A stretch of 64,000 nucleotides of DNA from Urechis unicinctus (Eukaryota; Annelida; Polychaeta; Xenopneusta; Urechidae), in contig CM067343.1 of NCBI GenBank assembly GCA_034190875.2, forward strand, positions 37,295,574 to 37,359,573. Direction: 5' to 3'. A model generated the notes under the pieces. The model had not been told where the DNA came from. It made no database searches and was given only the letters and a program-made list of their open reading frames with translations. The position numbers and the translations under genes were made by a program. Positions within the stretch are counted from its first letter, which is position 1. Every line of letters starts with the position of its first letter. Shown here one piece after another: positions 29,591 to 44,900 of the stretch.

Positions 29591-31864
29591 TGGAGGCCTG
29601 TATAGCAAAGATAAGTTCCCTGTACAAATTATGAGTAGTCGACATAATGTCTAGACTCACAGGCTCCGCTGCAAGTGCTGATGGCAATTATCCTTTACAT
29701 GAAAACAATTAGTGTACCTTTCCAGAAAGCCAATTTTCAGCCCTGAATTGTCAGGTTAAGACTGTCGTGAGATATTGTATGGATAGTCTTAGTGTGAACA
29801 TCATTCACATGAGTATATGAGAAGAGTATATGGAAAGTCGCTGGTAAATTGCTGATTCGATCAAAACTAATACTGGTCTTTCTTTTGTGACAGATGAGCA
29901 CGCATGCTGTGTGGTGAGTTATATAACTCTTCTATGGTGAACATTACAAAAAGTAACTCAGATATTCCAAAACTCAATGTCAACTTTTACATGAAGATCA
30001 TTCAGAAAGACATCGGACAGCTCACTTGAACCACGACGAAATCCAAAAACAATTCAGATAATGAAGCTGTTGCTGTTGCATGCTAACCTTAATTGTTATC
30101 TTCGCAGTAAATATATTTCAAACTGCGCATTTCGATCCCTCTTATCGTCGTAGAGCGGGGTTAGCGGCTGCAACCATGTCACTGAATGTTGATGAGCTCT
30201 TTTTTTATATCTTTAGTAAAACTATTGTTTTTTCGCAAACAATGTTCAGTCAGCAAAACATATATTTGTACATTAACCATTTTACGATAAGCTGCGTAAG
30301 TAATACAATATGATTTCTCACAGATAGTGAAATACAGCATGATATACAAAATATCCGGTTCTGTTGCGTGGCACGCATATTCTTCTGGATTAATTACAGC
30401 AAAAAATGTGCATCAGTTGTTTATATCAGGCTCAGTTGCCATGGAATAAACGGATAGGTTCCATCACTTGGTGTAATCAAGTTTGTACCAGATATCAGCT
30501 GCAACGTAGGAAGACATCCAATTCTCGCAATGAAGCTATTGGCTGACCCTCGCAGTAAGGCAACTCATAATTTATCGCTGGCAATAAGCGGTTGAAAACA
30601 ACTGGTGAGGCACACTATCTGTTAGTTTCTAATGTGTTTCAGCACATATACAGAGCAGCAAATACAATAAAAATAGTCTGGTTTGTATTTGTTGTATATA
30701 GATATGGCAGCACAATGATATGTGGTATGTTGTTGTGTGAATTGTGTGCATGTAGATTCGATGTGTGTGATAATGATATGTTTATAATTTATTATTCACA
30801 AGTGGACAGAGTGCAGATTATAATGCGGTCTTTTGAGGTTGTTTTGTACACGCTTTGGATTGTGGATTTTACGCATTCATCCTACATTTCATGTATGTTA
30901 GCTGAACAATCTACTTCAATGATACTATACTATCGCTTCGAAGTATTCTAGTCCAGTAAATGAAGAATATTCGCATTGATTTAGGTTGGAACTAATATGC
31001 ATCACAACAAAAGTGATATACAGCATTTATGTAAATTGTTTTGCTTTCGGTAAAACATATATTTTAGTTATTCAATGAAAATCATAGGATAGAGTGGCTT
31101 ATGTGACAATCAAACTCTCGTGACATTATATGCATTCAGCTTATCATATGCTTAACGCAGATCACGTTTGGAAATGGCGGCATTCTATCAATTAGAAAGA
31201 AACAATGTTATGGTGATATGGTTGGCAGCTTAGCTATCACTGTTTACCTATATGTGTTGTAATTGCAACCATGCAAAACATGGTTTGTACAATACAGCTA
31301 ATGCAATAATCAACACTAGACGAAAGAACATACTCGGATATGAGCTGCTGATACACAAGAAAGATGTCACATGAACGTTAGGTACGTTAAGCTGATATTT
31401 TAGACAATCTATGCTTCTGCTGGTAAACTCTTGACTTAAAAGAAATATTTGCACATTCAAATACAATTCATAAGTATAAGTAAAGATGATACCGTGCGTA
31501 AAGTCCAAATACTGAAAGATACTCTTTATTGATATAATTCCATGTGATAACGCATTGCATATGTAAGTGTTAACCAAATGTAAGTTTAACAATGCAAAAC
31601 TATGCAGAAGTCTGTTTGTTAGGATTGCAAGATAAACACCGTCATGCGCTTGCTTTGTGCTATCTGCCTACCAAACTGGGCAACAATATCTACGGCCGAC
31701 CTGGAGAGGCCATTGCGCCTCGTGAATATTGATGTAATTATGTACACTTGGCTTTACCGATGTATTGTTAGATAGTTGATGCAAGCCATCTATGCACGAG
31801 ATAAAAGTTCATGCATCCATCCACGAAATTATGGAAAAATGTATCAAATATCACCCACAACATC

Positions 31865-32750
31865 TTACATCTTTCTGTGAATACATAGATATAACCCTTT
31901 TCAATACTTATGTATAAAACATAACTTGCAACGAAGTAATGGGAGCGGCGTATTCTTGGAATAAAACGTTTCATTAATGATGATTTGTCGCCAGTTAGCG
32001 ATATATAGCCATGCACAATCTTTGCATAGTTACGCCGCAAACACGCGTGATACTCTAATGCACTAGATACTTATAGATCACATATCTACACCTCAAATGT
32101 GCTCAGCCGTATCAGAGTGTTTTATGGTAAATAAATAAAAATACAAGGTTAAATAATGCACACAGGAAATATTATGTGGTCCATTTCATGATGCAGATTT
32201 TGCTATAGTATCGCGTCCCATCATTGTACTACTATTGTGAATAATAACCTTTTTTGTAAACGCGTCACCAAGATTTAAGCATCACGCTTTCGACCCTACG
32301 AGCGACCAGAAAATGTCATCTGTAATTAATATCGCTCCTGGTTTACAATCAAATAACAACAATAATTGGAAGTATTAAGCTGATATCAGGTTGATATGTC
32401 ACTTGTGAGAATTGCTACCTTCATTGAATTATTACGTTTTGCCAGTTTTTCTTGACACATAGACTATGTATCAATGGCAATATGTGATGCAAATGTCATC
32501 TGGACTTGCCTACAGTGCCCCGAATATCACTCATAATTTTCAACCTAAAAACTGTGCCCTGATTACTTCGCATTTCTGGAGTTCAGCATCTTAGTAATAG
32601 ACGTGTAACAAACCTGCAAACCTACAAGTTCGCATTTCCAGTGCGGTAAGTACGTGCCCAAGGGCAAGATTCAATGTGTGTTTCGCGTAGTTTTCATTAT
32701 GTGTGGCTGTGGTCCCTTGGCTACTTCATTGCTTACTGGGTTACTTTCTA
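31865..32750. mobile_element. ~0.9-kb inserted block in copy B, unidentified
   Basis: Copy A runs from catcacccccaacacc (about 8515) to ctcagctcatgg (about 8573) within some 60 bp. The homologous words in copy B, cacccacaacatc (about 31853) and cccagctcatcg (about 32762), are about 900 bp apart. The extra sequence has no recognised ends or coding content. A loss from copy A is equally possible. Confidence 0.4.
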
Positions 32751-33399
32751 AGAAATATTAACCCAGCTCATCGAAATCACTCTTGTGAAACGGCTGAAGA
32801 CTGCTGATTACTCGAACTGCACTTCCTAAAGCCTGCTTGGTCTTAATGATCATCCACATTTGTGCTGTCTATTATTAACATGATTAAGTATATTTTGCAG
32901 GCTAACCCAATTCCTCATGTTAATCAGCTCTATACCCTATACGAGTATATGCTGCGTACAAAATCCCCTTGTTTTTGGATTCACATACCACATCAATGAA
33001 GGGAATTCTTAAGTTGGACTTAGATGATGTAAACGCGCTTTGTTAAATATTGATTGAACGAGAGCTTTGGCCAACGAAAGCTGTGTCACTTTAAGAACCT
33101 CGTCCGTTTCCACGGCTGTTGATAACATTTGGAGTGGTTTTATTTTCAAGAACCACATATGTAATGACTGAGCGAGCCATCTGATTTTGTTAGTTAAATG
33201 CGCAGGGTTATGTGAAAATCTCAAATGTTTCAAACAAAACGACATATAAAGGAGTGCTGTAATTGCTCATTACAAACATTCATGAACTGTATGCAGTACT
33301 TTCATGGCAAATGGCGGCGTCAATATTGCCTCGAAGACACACGAAGCATTATATGCCCTCTTGTCCGCTTACGTACTATCGATTCACGCAAGCAAAGTT

Positions 33400-33712
<313 letters not shown>

Positions 33713-35307
33713 GTACGTTAGTGTACAGTGTAATTGATAAGCCCTCGATTGCTTGAAGCACGACGGTTAGTTCACATAAACAAATCACCTATTTTCATCT
33801 ACCTTCGTTCAGGTAATGATAGGCATGATTCAAAGGTCATGCTGGTTTCAAATCTTGTGCAATGTACTAAAATGCCCTGAACGCTCATCGTAATGAAGAA
33901 TATCTTGCCGACGAACGATCTTCTCTCATCAATTACAACCCATGCGGAGCGGAATGGCTTCATATGCAATTACAAGCGTTTGGCTTAAAGAGATGTTATC
34001 GGAGATTGCTGTTCACAGAAGCAGTACTGCTATGAGGCTAGGGAGGATTTATAATGTGCACCTATATATTACGTGTGGGACGATATAAGTAATGTTCCAA
34101 ACAACTTATGAAATATGATTTAAAGTAAATTATTATGATTTTCAATCGACTGCGTATCGTATACTCTATGCTTATGCATAAGTTAAATCATAGTCGATTT
34201 ATCGGCAAAACATTTCCTACTTATTCGTAGATGTGTTTTGCGTTTTATTCTAACATGTTACAGAGCAGCAAGTTGTACGGTTCATGTAAAGTTGATTTAT
34301 CGAAATTATTCTTCGGAACATTGCATTCGGCCGTTTAAGTCTATAAAGCATTAAGCATTCTAATAATGTCAATAATTCGGCCAGAGGTAATTCACGTAAC
34401 TTATACAAGGCATCCATTAAGCTGAGCTCTATAAGATACCACATGTTGTCGAAACGTTACAAAAACTGTTAGCGTCAAAACATGGGCCATTTATATGAAA
34501 GGCCATGCGTAAATATATAGCGTCGAGCTTTTTCGCCTAAAGTTGAAAGTATAAGAAGCTTGAAGGTTTGTGCTTAGTGGATTGTGTTGTTTCAACCCTA
34601 AGAATGGTTTAAGCGTTGCGAACTATACCAGAAAAACTTTGTTTTATTAATGCATCTGATGGAGATGTGAGTGCACCAACATAATTACATTTCGCTTGAC
34701 GTGAATGTAGCATTCTTGTCTAGCATTCTGGGGATTCACTTGGTGCGTCAAGGGGCGCTGTCTGTTCTATAACTTGTTCAACGACAACAGGGCATGGTGA
34801 AGCTATGTTGAAACTGGTAGAATACGTGAGCAAGAGGAAGAACGAAAATGGCTGGAAACGGGAGTGATTAGAAAACGCATGATTACTAATACATTTTGCT
34901 AAATTTGACTACTGTACTAAGGTACGCAGTTACTATATTGAATCCTTCTCATCTAAACAGCGCCTTTTAAGACTTACGCTGCTTTAAATGGCGTGAATTG
35001 TGCCCGCACAGATGCAATTTTGCGAATATTGGTGTTAAGTCTATTGTCTTCCGACCAGTTTGGTTTAAAAACGCGTTATTGCCCGCGGCACAAGGTATGG
35101 TTCAGATTAACCGGCTTTCACATCCGTCATCAGCCAGTAAGTCCCTAGATAGGAGTTACTCTGGGTTTGAACAGGCTACAGATGTTATAACCAAACTATG
35201 CACAGTGCCGATATGAACAGTATTGCATGATGTTGTCAGAACTTTTGTTGTTTGCAGTACTCGCGGGTTGGGCAGCGACCTCATACCGCTCATAATCTAA
35301 TCACTCG

Positions 35308-35615
<308 letters not shown>

Positions 35616-36189
35616 ATATTTTGTGTGTGAATGTTGGCTACCGTACATTATTGTAACAAGCGGGTACAAATGATCCCTCTTGCGAGAGTATATTCTTGGT
35701 ATGTTATGAAATGTGACCATTCTGTTATCAGTTGACCGGGAAGCGAAGAATGTGTGTACATAATGGATGTATATTGTAAGTTAAATATGGTGGAAAGTGA
35801 TCGAAATTTTAAGCTGAATTATGACCAGGTTAAGTGATTCGTTCACTGATGCATGCCTAATAGAGCATCGTGCTTCATTAATTGGTAAACACTTGGTTGC
35901 TATGCTATTTGACAGATGTGGCTAGATATGAATAGCCTTTATTACTAGTACAAGTCATGACTATTCTCCCATGAACTTTGAAGTGTTATATCACTAATCG
36001 ACACGCTGTTTTAATACAATTTACAAGTTGTAATAAAACAAATCGTGCATACACAAAGATGGATTCAAATGCAAATTCGACATTTTTAAGATATCGGATA
36101 TGATCCGATGAATACGTAAGTGTTACTACTGCCTCATAGAAACAACAAACATCAATAGCCACATGGGAAGTATTGCCATTGAGGTGGTG

Positions 36190-36815
36190 CATTTACGTCA
36201 GGCCTTTCACAACGCCAAACAATACGAAATCATGGGACAGGTGAGGGAGGTGCCGACAAGCTGGTCAAAACAGCGTGTTACATATGACGTGGGTGTGCCG
36301 CCGCGATAAGGTCGTGGAAGGAAGAATAGAGAAATGGATGACCGCCAGTTACCAAGATTATGACAAGAACATCGCTTTTGCCCAGGATAGACATTGTGGT
36401 AACATGAAAGCACACACTTGAGGGTAGATGGTGAACTTGTCGGGACAATAGTATTGTGGGGGAATTACCCAGTGAAGATGTTCTCTTGTGAAAACCATCG
36501 GTTTTGTATACGGACGGAATCTTGACCAGACAGGTTGACCTCATTTCAATGTGCATGCGCACTAGCGGCTCATCTAAACGAGTGATAGCGCTCCAATCTA
36601 TCGAGCTTGGGTAGCTAGAATAGTACTCCAACAGGCTGGAATTTTCCGCACAGAATTGTCTGCTTCCCTATCTTAAACATCACCTAATATCCTCGGAATA
36701 TGCTTTGTCGAACAATCCATTCGGGAGATCAATCATCGACAACTGTTCAAGAGTAATGCCATGTCGTTGAGTAGGAATTCAATAGGCTCCCATCATCCAA
36801 TTTACAGGGTTGAGT
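36190..36815 (+). pseudogene. Tc1/mariner-like transposase remnant (copy B)
   Basis: Homologous to 10440-11015 in copy A. Shared words include ttacgtcagg, tttcacaacg, caaacaa, gaccgccagttaccaagatt-like sequence, and atcgcttttgccc. The DNA near 36594-36640 (gctccaatctatcgagcttg onward) corresponds to the copy-A segment encoding VPIYRANVARIA, and would read PIYRAWVARI here. It is interrupted throughout and has no intact frame. Both copies hold the decayed element at the same place, so it was inserted before the duplication. Confidence 0.5.
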
Positions 36816-36899
36816 GTTCAATTGTCGCCAAAGATATTGTGGCTTTAAGCGCAGCCGTCATTTTTAGGGTTATGACAAAACAATCAATTAAACTGTCAG

Positions 36900-38590
36900 A
36901 CACTGTCAATTACCAAGTATTCAACCTGACCTAATCTGAAGGCACCAGATATCCCAGTTGATTCAATTAATATGCTTGACTGAACCCGGAATTCCTTAAC
37001 ACTGATCTAGTTTTGGCACATGAAAGGTTACTTTTTTCGCCTGCGACTTGAACGACCTTGGCTTCCTCTTAAGGTTACCACTTACTAAGAGAAACAGTAA
37101 GCAGCCTATTTGTCTCGACGCCATAGGGCTGAGATTTATTTAGTTAGCCCAAATAGTGCCGAGTAGTTAGTGTAACGAAAGGTTCATACAGGGTATAACA
37201 GAGCACTATCACAAAGTCAAACGGACCACTAAGGCATTGTTTGATCACCCAGTGCTATGTGATCAGTTTATTCAAACAAAAAGCCACTGATGGTAAAAAC
37301 ATTGTACTTTGTCAATCAATTATTGCATTTCCTACGATTTGTGGATATAAAAGATATCTGGTGTTATAGTAAATGCCCAAACAGCAAGTGGTTGAACGTT
37401 TGGCCAATGCGTGTTAGGTTAATAGAAATTAATTGAATTTGCCGCAATCTCTGACCTTGCAGCAAGTGTAAGGGGGTAGTTTTCTGAATGTGCGGTATTA
37501 CTTTCGGCAAAGAGCAAGAAATATAGAGGCTAGGAAATCGATGAATCTGCATAAACCAACGTGATATCGCGACGGTGATAGATGTGGATGATTGTGATGC
37601 TTGCTCAGCTCACATGCAGTGCAAGCATTCGCTTGTCATAAACCCGTTGCCCAGTTCGGTGGGCGGAACCATTCTGCTGGGCCGAAGATCAAGCACCATA
37701 CTACTGACAAATCAGAACGGGTGCATCTCCTTTCAGTGACAGGACCCCAATTAAACGCGATGAAGAGTGCGACGGAAGAAATGAGAATTGAAGGTAGAAA
37801 AACAGGACGATGAGACGAATAGAAAGTTACCAAGATGCAACATAAAGACAATAAAGGCGAAAGTGGAGAATTCTATGGCCAATATACACAGAATCCATTT
37901 TTCCCACTTAGGAGCTTCAAATATTGCCTGCAGCAATTAGCCGCAGATCCAAGATCAGTTATATCTACCGATGTTGATTCTGATCCGGGAAGTGGCAGAA
38001 TGTAAGACAGTTGTGTGTGCATACAGAAATGTGATTTTCCACCAGATAATCTTGGTCACCTTGATGGGTTGTTATGCAAAATCCATCTCGCGATGTGTCA
38101 TTATTAAGGGGATGTGTCAGCAAATGGCCGTATAGTAAAACATGATATTTTATCAACCAACTGCAATTTATCATAATTTTACTACTTTCTATGAGCTGAT
38201 TAAACATTAACAATATATAACACACATTCACTCGGTAGCTGATGTTGAATTAGACGTTGATGACGTATTTTAGACCTGATAATACACATAAGAACTAGGT
38301 ATCGTTCTTCAGAAAAAGGCTGCTCGTTCCGAAACTTCTGATGTTGTGGTCATAACATCAAAATGGTGTAATTATGTCCATGGCGTGTATATGCTACAGC
38401 AGACGTCACTAGTAGGCCTTTATCCCTACCGTCGAAACTCCATAATGGTCAAGCCATGCAACCAAACAACCAATTTAACAAGACATGGTGGCTCTTATCG
38501 ACCTGAGATGCTGATGCCAATACCAACTATCTACGTAAACTCAAGAAGTCTTCCATCACGTTATATGCGTACATCTATTGTAAAACAGAC
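36900..38590. mobile_element. ~1.7-kb inserted block in copy B, unidentified
   Basis: Copy A passes from gatcaattgactccagtgtc directly into ctatgcc near 11058-11085. Copy B has aatcaattaaact at about 36890 and the continuation ctagcgtcctacgcc at about 38593. The 1.7 kb between has no recognised coding motif. The block supplies the first two-thirds of the 137-codon frame at 38346-38759. No target duplication was identified. Confidence 0.4.
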
Positions 38591-38596
38591 TCTAGC

Positions 38597-38759
38597 GTCC
38601 TACGCCCTCATTATTGTCATCGCTGTTGTTGTAAATGTCGCCACATTAACAACACTTAGCCTGTCACATCACAGCCTCAACTACGCAGTACACGAATATT
38701 TATATTCGGTTTATCTAGCCGACGATGAGTTTTGTCCAGGAATTGTCTTCCGGTTATGA
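38597..38759 (+). CDS. Unrecognised frame with a membrane-like segment (copy B partner)
   Basis: This is the last third of a 137-codon open frame starting at 38346. It reads SYALIIVIAVVVNVATL, a membrane-like run, followed by SHHSLNYAVHEYLYSVYLAD, and parallels 11071-11219 in copy A. The upstream part of the frame lies in DNA absent from copy A, so it is not shared. Alternating conserved and third-position-type differences hint at past coding, but the sample is too short to judge. Confidence 0.25.
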
Positions 38760-38829
38760 GTGGATTCACTCATACATCTTTTCGTTTGTAAATATTGGCA
38801 TCGATAACACATGACAAACACCAAGCCAG

Positions 38830-39580
38830 CAATTCGGAATGTAAAAGACGGTTGTCTTAATAATCTGTTTCAGCGACCGTGTAATTAAGGCGATGCGTTG
38901 ATCTAGCATCATTTCCCCTTCTTTGCAGAAGAGAAAATAACAAAAGAAATATATATTAGAACTCACATGAAATCAACGGGTTCAATACTAAGTCACCAGC
39001 GTTAAATCAACAAAGCGTCATTGGGATAGCATATCCACGATTCATATAAAATAGGTATGCATTAAAGTCATTCAAGCAGTCAATATAATATCTATGATAA
39101 ACCATACCTAATAGGAGCCTTTACCACCCTTTCCGAGAGCGTAGTGATAATCTGAGGTGGCGTCGCTGGTATAGTTTTGTCAGGTGTGGGTAGCGACAGT
39201 TGATCAGGCATAAGATTTTCAATGTCAGCTTGCTCACTGTGCTGGGGCGTCCCAAGATTATTGGCTTGCCTGATGATATGATCTGGGGTCGGCTTGGGAG
39301 AAATATGGTGATGTCACGATTTCTCCGCTAGGTATACAACACTAATACACGGTATATGAGACCTAGATTGCCAATTACCTGCTAGCAATAGCGTAGACTG
39401 AGTATAGATATTTACTACTGTACAAGCTAAAATGTAGCTCAAGGAAACCATAACGCAATAGAAAAGTAATCTCTGGCCGGTCATCGAAGCAGAACTGCTT
39501 ACGTATGGACTGATAAGTAAGGTACTGCTTCTCTGCAAAATACAGAGAACATTACATATACGACATATTTCATTAAGCTT
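38830..39580. other. Stretch of copy B poorly matched to copy A
   Basis: Matches to copy A near ttggcat(c/t)gat (A about 11256) fade here and resume at the 35-bp minisatellite. Copy A has about 170 bp in the same interval and copy B about 750 bp. The content is unassigned. A 74-codon minus-strand frame at 39314-39538 has no known motif. Confidence 0.35.
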
Positions 39581-39597
39581 CTGTGGTAAATTTTGAT

Positions 39598-39795
39598 GAC
39601 GATAATACTATACACTATATTAGTATTGGCTATGTGATAATTCTCTACTCTACATTGCTATTTGTATACTACATTCATATTTGTTATGTGATAATACAGT
39701 ACACTACATTGCTTCTTGTTATGTGATAATACTCTACACTATATCGCTTCTTGTTATGTGATAATACTCTCCTCTATATTGATACTCGCTATATA
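39598..39795. repeat. 35-bp minisatellite, copy B
   Basis: About five to six units. The best three are consecutive and near-identical around ttatgtgataatactctaca followed by ctatat(c/t)g. Earlier units are shortened or diverged. It is orthologous by position to 11429-11558 in copy A. Confidence 0.85.
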
Positions 39796-40227
39796 TCACT
39801 TATGTCCAAAGAATTATCTCTAACACCACATCCTGTGTGTGTCATGTTATATATACAGGTATCGGTCAAATTGTCAATACGGGCTGTGCTTAATTCGAAG
39901 ACACGTGCTCACTCACCTATACGGCTTAAATATCATTGCGGTGGCAGTATTAGTATCTCCTTGCTCAGCAATATTCCTCGTAAAGCTATCATAGTTAAGT
40001 ACAGAAATGGTTACCCAGATAACCATGTTGATGAGTTAATGGTCAGTCGACCTTGTGTTAATGGAACGAACGACGACATACTGCGCATTTATTGCAATGT
40101 GTCATCCGCTAGCTTAACGTAGTCGTAACCTGTCACAATCACCACCGTTCTTGATGAGATGGGCTGATATAATGAAGTAGCAATATCAGTGATCAAGAAT
40201 CATAAATTCTGAAAATACCGTCAAAAC

Positions 40228-40730
40228 AAGCGCATCAATGTGTGGTAATTTCGACCAAGTGCATTCAGCAATGCACCAAATATATCAAATTGATATTCGT
40301 CATTTTCAGATAAAACCTTATTTGCAATACCATAATTATACACGCAATAATGCCATGCATATATCGACTATGCTCAACTCAGCTGTTTTGATTATTAACT
40401 CCTAAGTGACCAGATGTTTGAATAATAAGAACAACAACAATCTTTCCACGACCCCGTTGCTTTTCTATGAGGATAGTTAGTTTTAAGTAGCATCACAATA
40501 CTTACAGAAGTGGTAAGACTGATTGATGTTCACCATCTGGCCCACACAAGGTGGTACCAAGATGGAGTCGCAAAGAAATACAGCGGCGTTAACTTGTTAT
40601 TCTACTTCCCTTGCACATTTCAAAATAAAAAAATGATACAGAGCCAACCTGAGCATTTTCTGGGAATACGTATAATTGATTCTGGAAATTGATCAACTAA
40701 AAACACGAAGCCGTAAACAAAAAAACGTGG
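40228..40730 (-). repeat. Inverted block of copy B
   Basis: Matches 13040-13512 of copy A as reverse complement, with three long anchors in reversed order. On the left it follows directly the segment homologous to A 11760-11945 (direct orientation). On the right, after about 200 bp of weakly matched sequence, comes the (TA)n array and then direct-orientation homology again. An inversion of the interval 11.95-13.51 kb in one copy, with shortening in B, explains the order. Confidence 0.85.
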
Positions 40731-40937
40731 TGGAGAATCCGGGTACAAAAGGATTCTTAGAACACGCTAACGTCAACTTCAATTGCATGAATTAGTTGCA
40801 AGACCAATTGGAGAAATAGATTTACCAACTTAATGTCCCTTTGAATAAGTAATACAGTATGTCACTTAATTCATATGCTTGCAATGTAGTCATCATCTAC
40901 AGTGATAATTCATACCATCAAGATAATAAGGTAACAC

Positions 40938-41250
<313 letters not shown>

Positions 41251-41915
41251 TCATACTACGCATTAGCATGCACTGAACTTTTAGCGTAGAATATGTATAA
41301 TATACATAGCTCTATCGATACCATATGTAGCCTAAATAACAAAGGACGTATGCCAGATGCAGCGCTCTATTATGCATTCATCGCCCTTGAACGCGACTAC
41401 AAACAAACTGCTGGAAGAGCACTAGGGTTCTCGCGTCGCAAATTAATGAATTGTACACAATGAACATTGACGAGGTACGATTGAGGTTTATTCAGGTATG
41501 ACACCTATAACCACATCTTTCTGCTGACACGATCCGGTAGTCACATCTGTTTTGAAATCACGACTCGATCAACAGATGTAATCCGCCCTCTAATTCAATC
41601 CTTAGCAGTGCCGCTCTACTAGTGACAGGATCATGATTGGTGTGATGAGTCGATGGAAAGAGTTGGTGATACGTGTTTGCATATGTCTGCCATCTCTATA
41701 ATCAGTATCTATTTACTACCAATAGTGCTATGAGTTCAGCCACTACCCTGCTCCTCAGGTCACGATCGTGTATCAATAATACCGCCTTGTTATTCGAGTT
41801 AGGACAATGTATACTTTCATACGACTATATATACATGTATATATTCGAAACTAATATATAGATACCACTTTACTAACATATAGATTGTTGACATAGGGCA
41901 ACCGGGCTGATTGCA

Positions 41916-44900
41916 ATAGCACAAGCACAAGCGATAGAGAACAACATTACGCAACGGGTAACATGTAACATGTAATTGACGGCACGAGAGGGCGTTCATT
42001 GGTTTGCCAACTACAGGGTTCCTGTTTACCGATTATATGCACTCAACCTGATATCCAGAAAAATCTAATAATATTTTGATTGTTTACCTACGTGGATACG
42101 CCGTGTTGACTTGATCGAAGCGCCGTGTTTGCAGGTTCTATATGAATTTTGCAAAATTTCCATCTCCGGTGTATTCGTTATTGCTGGTGAAAATGGAAAC
42201 AGTTATGGCGCCAATATGAATACAATAATAAACATTTAACTTAACGCCAGACAAAATCTGACAATTAAAACACTCTCCTTGCATTTGTGTACTATAGAAT
42301 CCGATATAAAAGTTAGAATTGAACGGCTTATGACGAGCACATGGTCAAATGTGAAACCCGTTCCGAAATTGAACTGCCGCTTGAAGGACGGAATAAATGT
42401 TGCGGTGCGATGGATATGATCATTGAGCATCTTGGGCCCACAACTGTTGTTCCTATACCACATGCTATAGTCCGTAAAGCGTAACTCCTTTGATCAACGT
42501 CATCTGATGTCATGCATTGTGTTGCTTGGTCAGCGACATTACATTCATTTTCTAGTAATGTCAAGTCAGTAGGTAGCAGCATATCCACATAAAACTACGA
42601 TTTATGTAAATTTGCATGTTAATACACTTTTGCGAGTTGTTGGTAACCTTATTGGTCACATATAAAGACTCTTGCTAGATGCAATCACCCAAATGCATGC
42701 ATCGTGTGCATACACTTTGCGTCACACCCACATCCCAACAAATATCAATTTTTGCATCATGCATTTTTACAGCAAGTTGAAATCAGGAATATTTGTTATT
42801 ATTGGTGTCTCTCATGTGAAGGTCCCAGCACCGTTTGTTTCCTAATCTACATATGTGATAAACATAAAGCTGTTTAACACATTTGCAGATTACGACAAGC
42901 ACTACTCCGAAATGATCACCAAACATTAGACTCATTACTTTCCACAAAGCATATGTTGCGATTTCCTTTATTTTCCTTGACTTCTATTTTGTGAATTTAA
43001 AATCATGGCATGGCACTAAATGTGACGCTCATGTCAAAGATATCAGATGATAAATCTAACTTCCAGCAATGGACAGAGGTTTTCTGATTCAAAGCGAACT
43101 TGAATTCAAATTGAGTGCGATAAAATGCTTCGGATTAATTAACATCCACTAACCCGAGCTTGATATAGCGGAGCGACAGCATGGTTGTTAACACGCATAT
43201 TCAAAAACAAAGGAAATGTTAACTGATGTGCAACAACAGGTATGAATTGATCGGTTCAGCAATTAATTATCAACAACTTAGCGTAGAATATTTGTTTTAA
43301 TGTGATACATTAACATTAAGCCGTATAACCTAGCGCCACATGACACAGAGGACTCCGTTATCTTACAGCTTTATGTTGATGCATTAATCGTTTACATCTT
43401 CACATAATAGGATTCAAAATATATTTTCGGACTTAATATTGACACTGGTTTTTAACTGACTATTCAATGCCATGTTAGCTTTATCGGCGTAAAAAATAAT
43501 TAATTCAGTTAAATAAATAAACCAGTTATTCACGACTGTTATATACAAAACCTCTATATTATGAGAACGTGATTATATACTCGAGATTTCTGCAGTAAAC
43601 ATAGTTAACGTTTCTAGCCAAAGCACACATGATGAATCTAGTTTACTTGCGGGTATGCTAATGAGTCGACAAATTTGGTTATTGAAGAATGTATCAGTAA
43701 TATTCGGCTTCACCAAAATACTATTTATCTCCATGTTTGTTTGTACAGATACATAAATTAATCTGCATGAGTGCGAATTGTCATATTAGCCAATGAAACG
43801 TTCCTTGAAGTGACGACAACGGTAACGATGCAGCACCCAGAATCCGCCATAAGCACCTGCAGCTATTGGAAAATTAGTTTTCGTCAGATAAATGTGATAT
43901 GCTGGTCCTAATAATGCGGACCTTACCGATGTACTATTCTCTTGGTTCATAAATGAACAAAAGCAATGTGTTTCGGTGCCTGATGAAAATATGTTTGAAG
44001 TTGGCATTATGAATGTTAGTATACGCGTGCATGCCAATTGGAGCGTTGTCGGATTGATGCGGCCTTGGCAAATGTCTCACAATATTTGCGTTGACATTAA
44101 AAGGAGGTAGCCCAGCGTTGATTTGATCAGCACCTGTATCAACTTATCATTCCAGTTGTAACATAAATTAAAATGTATATTTACAAGGAAATTCGGTTTA
44201 ATTTTACAATTATTGATCTTAGACAGATGTCGGACTAGTCGGCGTCGTTGCCTTTAAACAAACATCTGAAATACCACAATGCGCCCCCTCGTCTATTTTG
44301 ACAAATGTAATTACATATATCTGCTGTAACGACGCTATAACCAAATCCGCTGGCTGCAAATGTCAAGCTCCGTCAGCCGAAATAATACGCATTTAAATTG
44401 ACTAATTTTGCGTTGAGATAACCTCGATGGCAGAGCCAATATCAAATGCCCCTGCTATTAAACGTATAAACACAAATACACTGGAGTCTAACAACACAAT
44501 TGGCTGTGAAAGAGTCAATATGCTATTCCCTGATGCTATTCGAACTAATGCAGAACTAATGCTGCAATTCCGTTCAGGGAACGATCATATATCAAACTTG
44601 TCATTTCTGTAACTGCTGTAATGATAGTGAGTTTATGTCAACTTAGTTAAAGATCGCAGCAGTACCACACTAATGATGGTGTGAAATATTTCAACATGTA
44701 TTCAAATATCACTGTGCTGATACTATGCATGTCCGAATATCCACGAGCATCAAGAAATGCGAAAACCGTTATATCATGGCATGGCGGGTTTGCTAGTTCC
44801 ATTTGGTGAACCACAACAAGAGTTCCACAGCTATTTGGTAGCGTAATCCAGAACAAAACTAGTTGAATTGATAATGCAATTTCATAACAATGCAATTATA

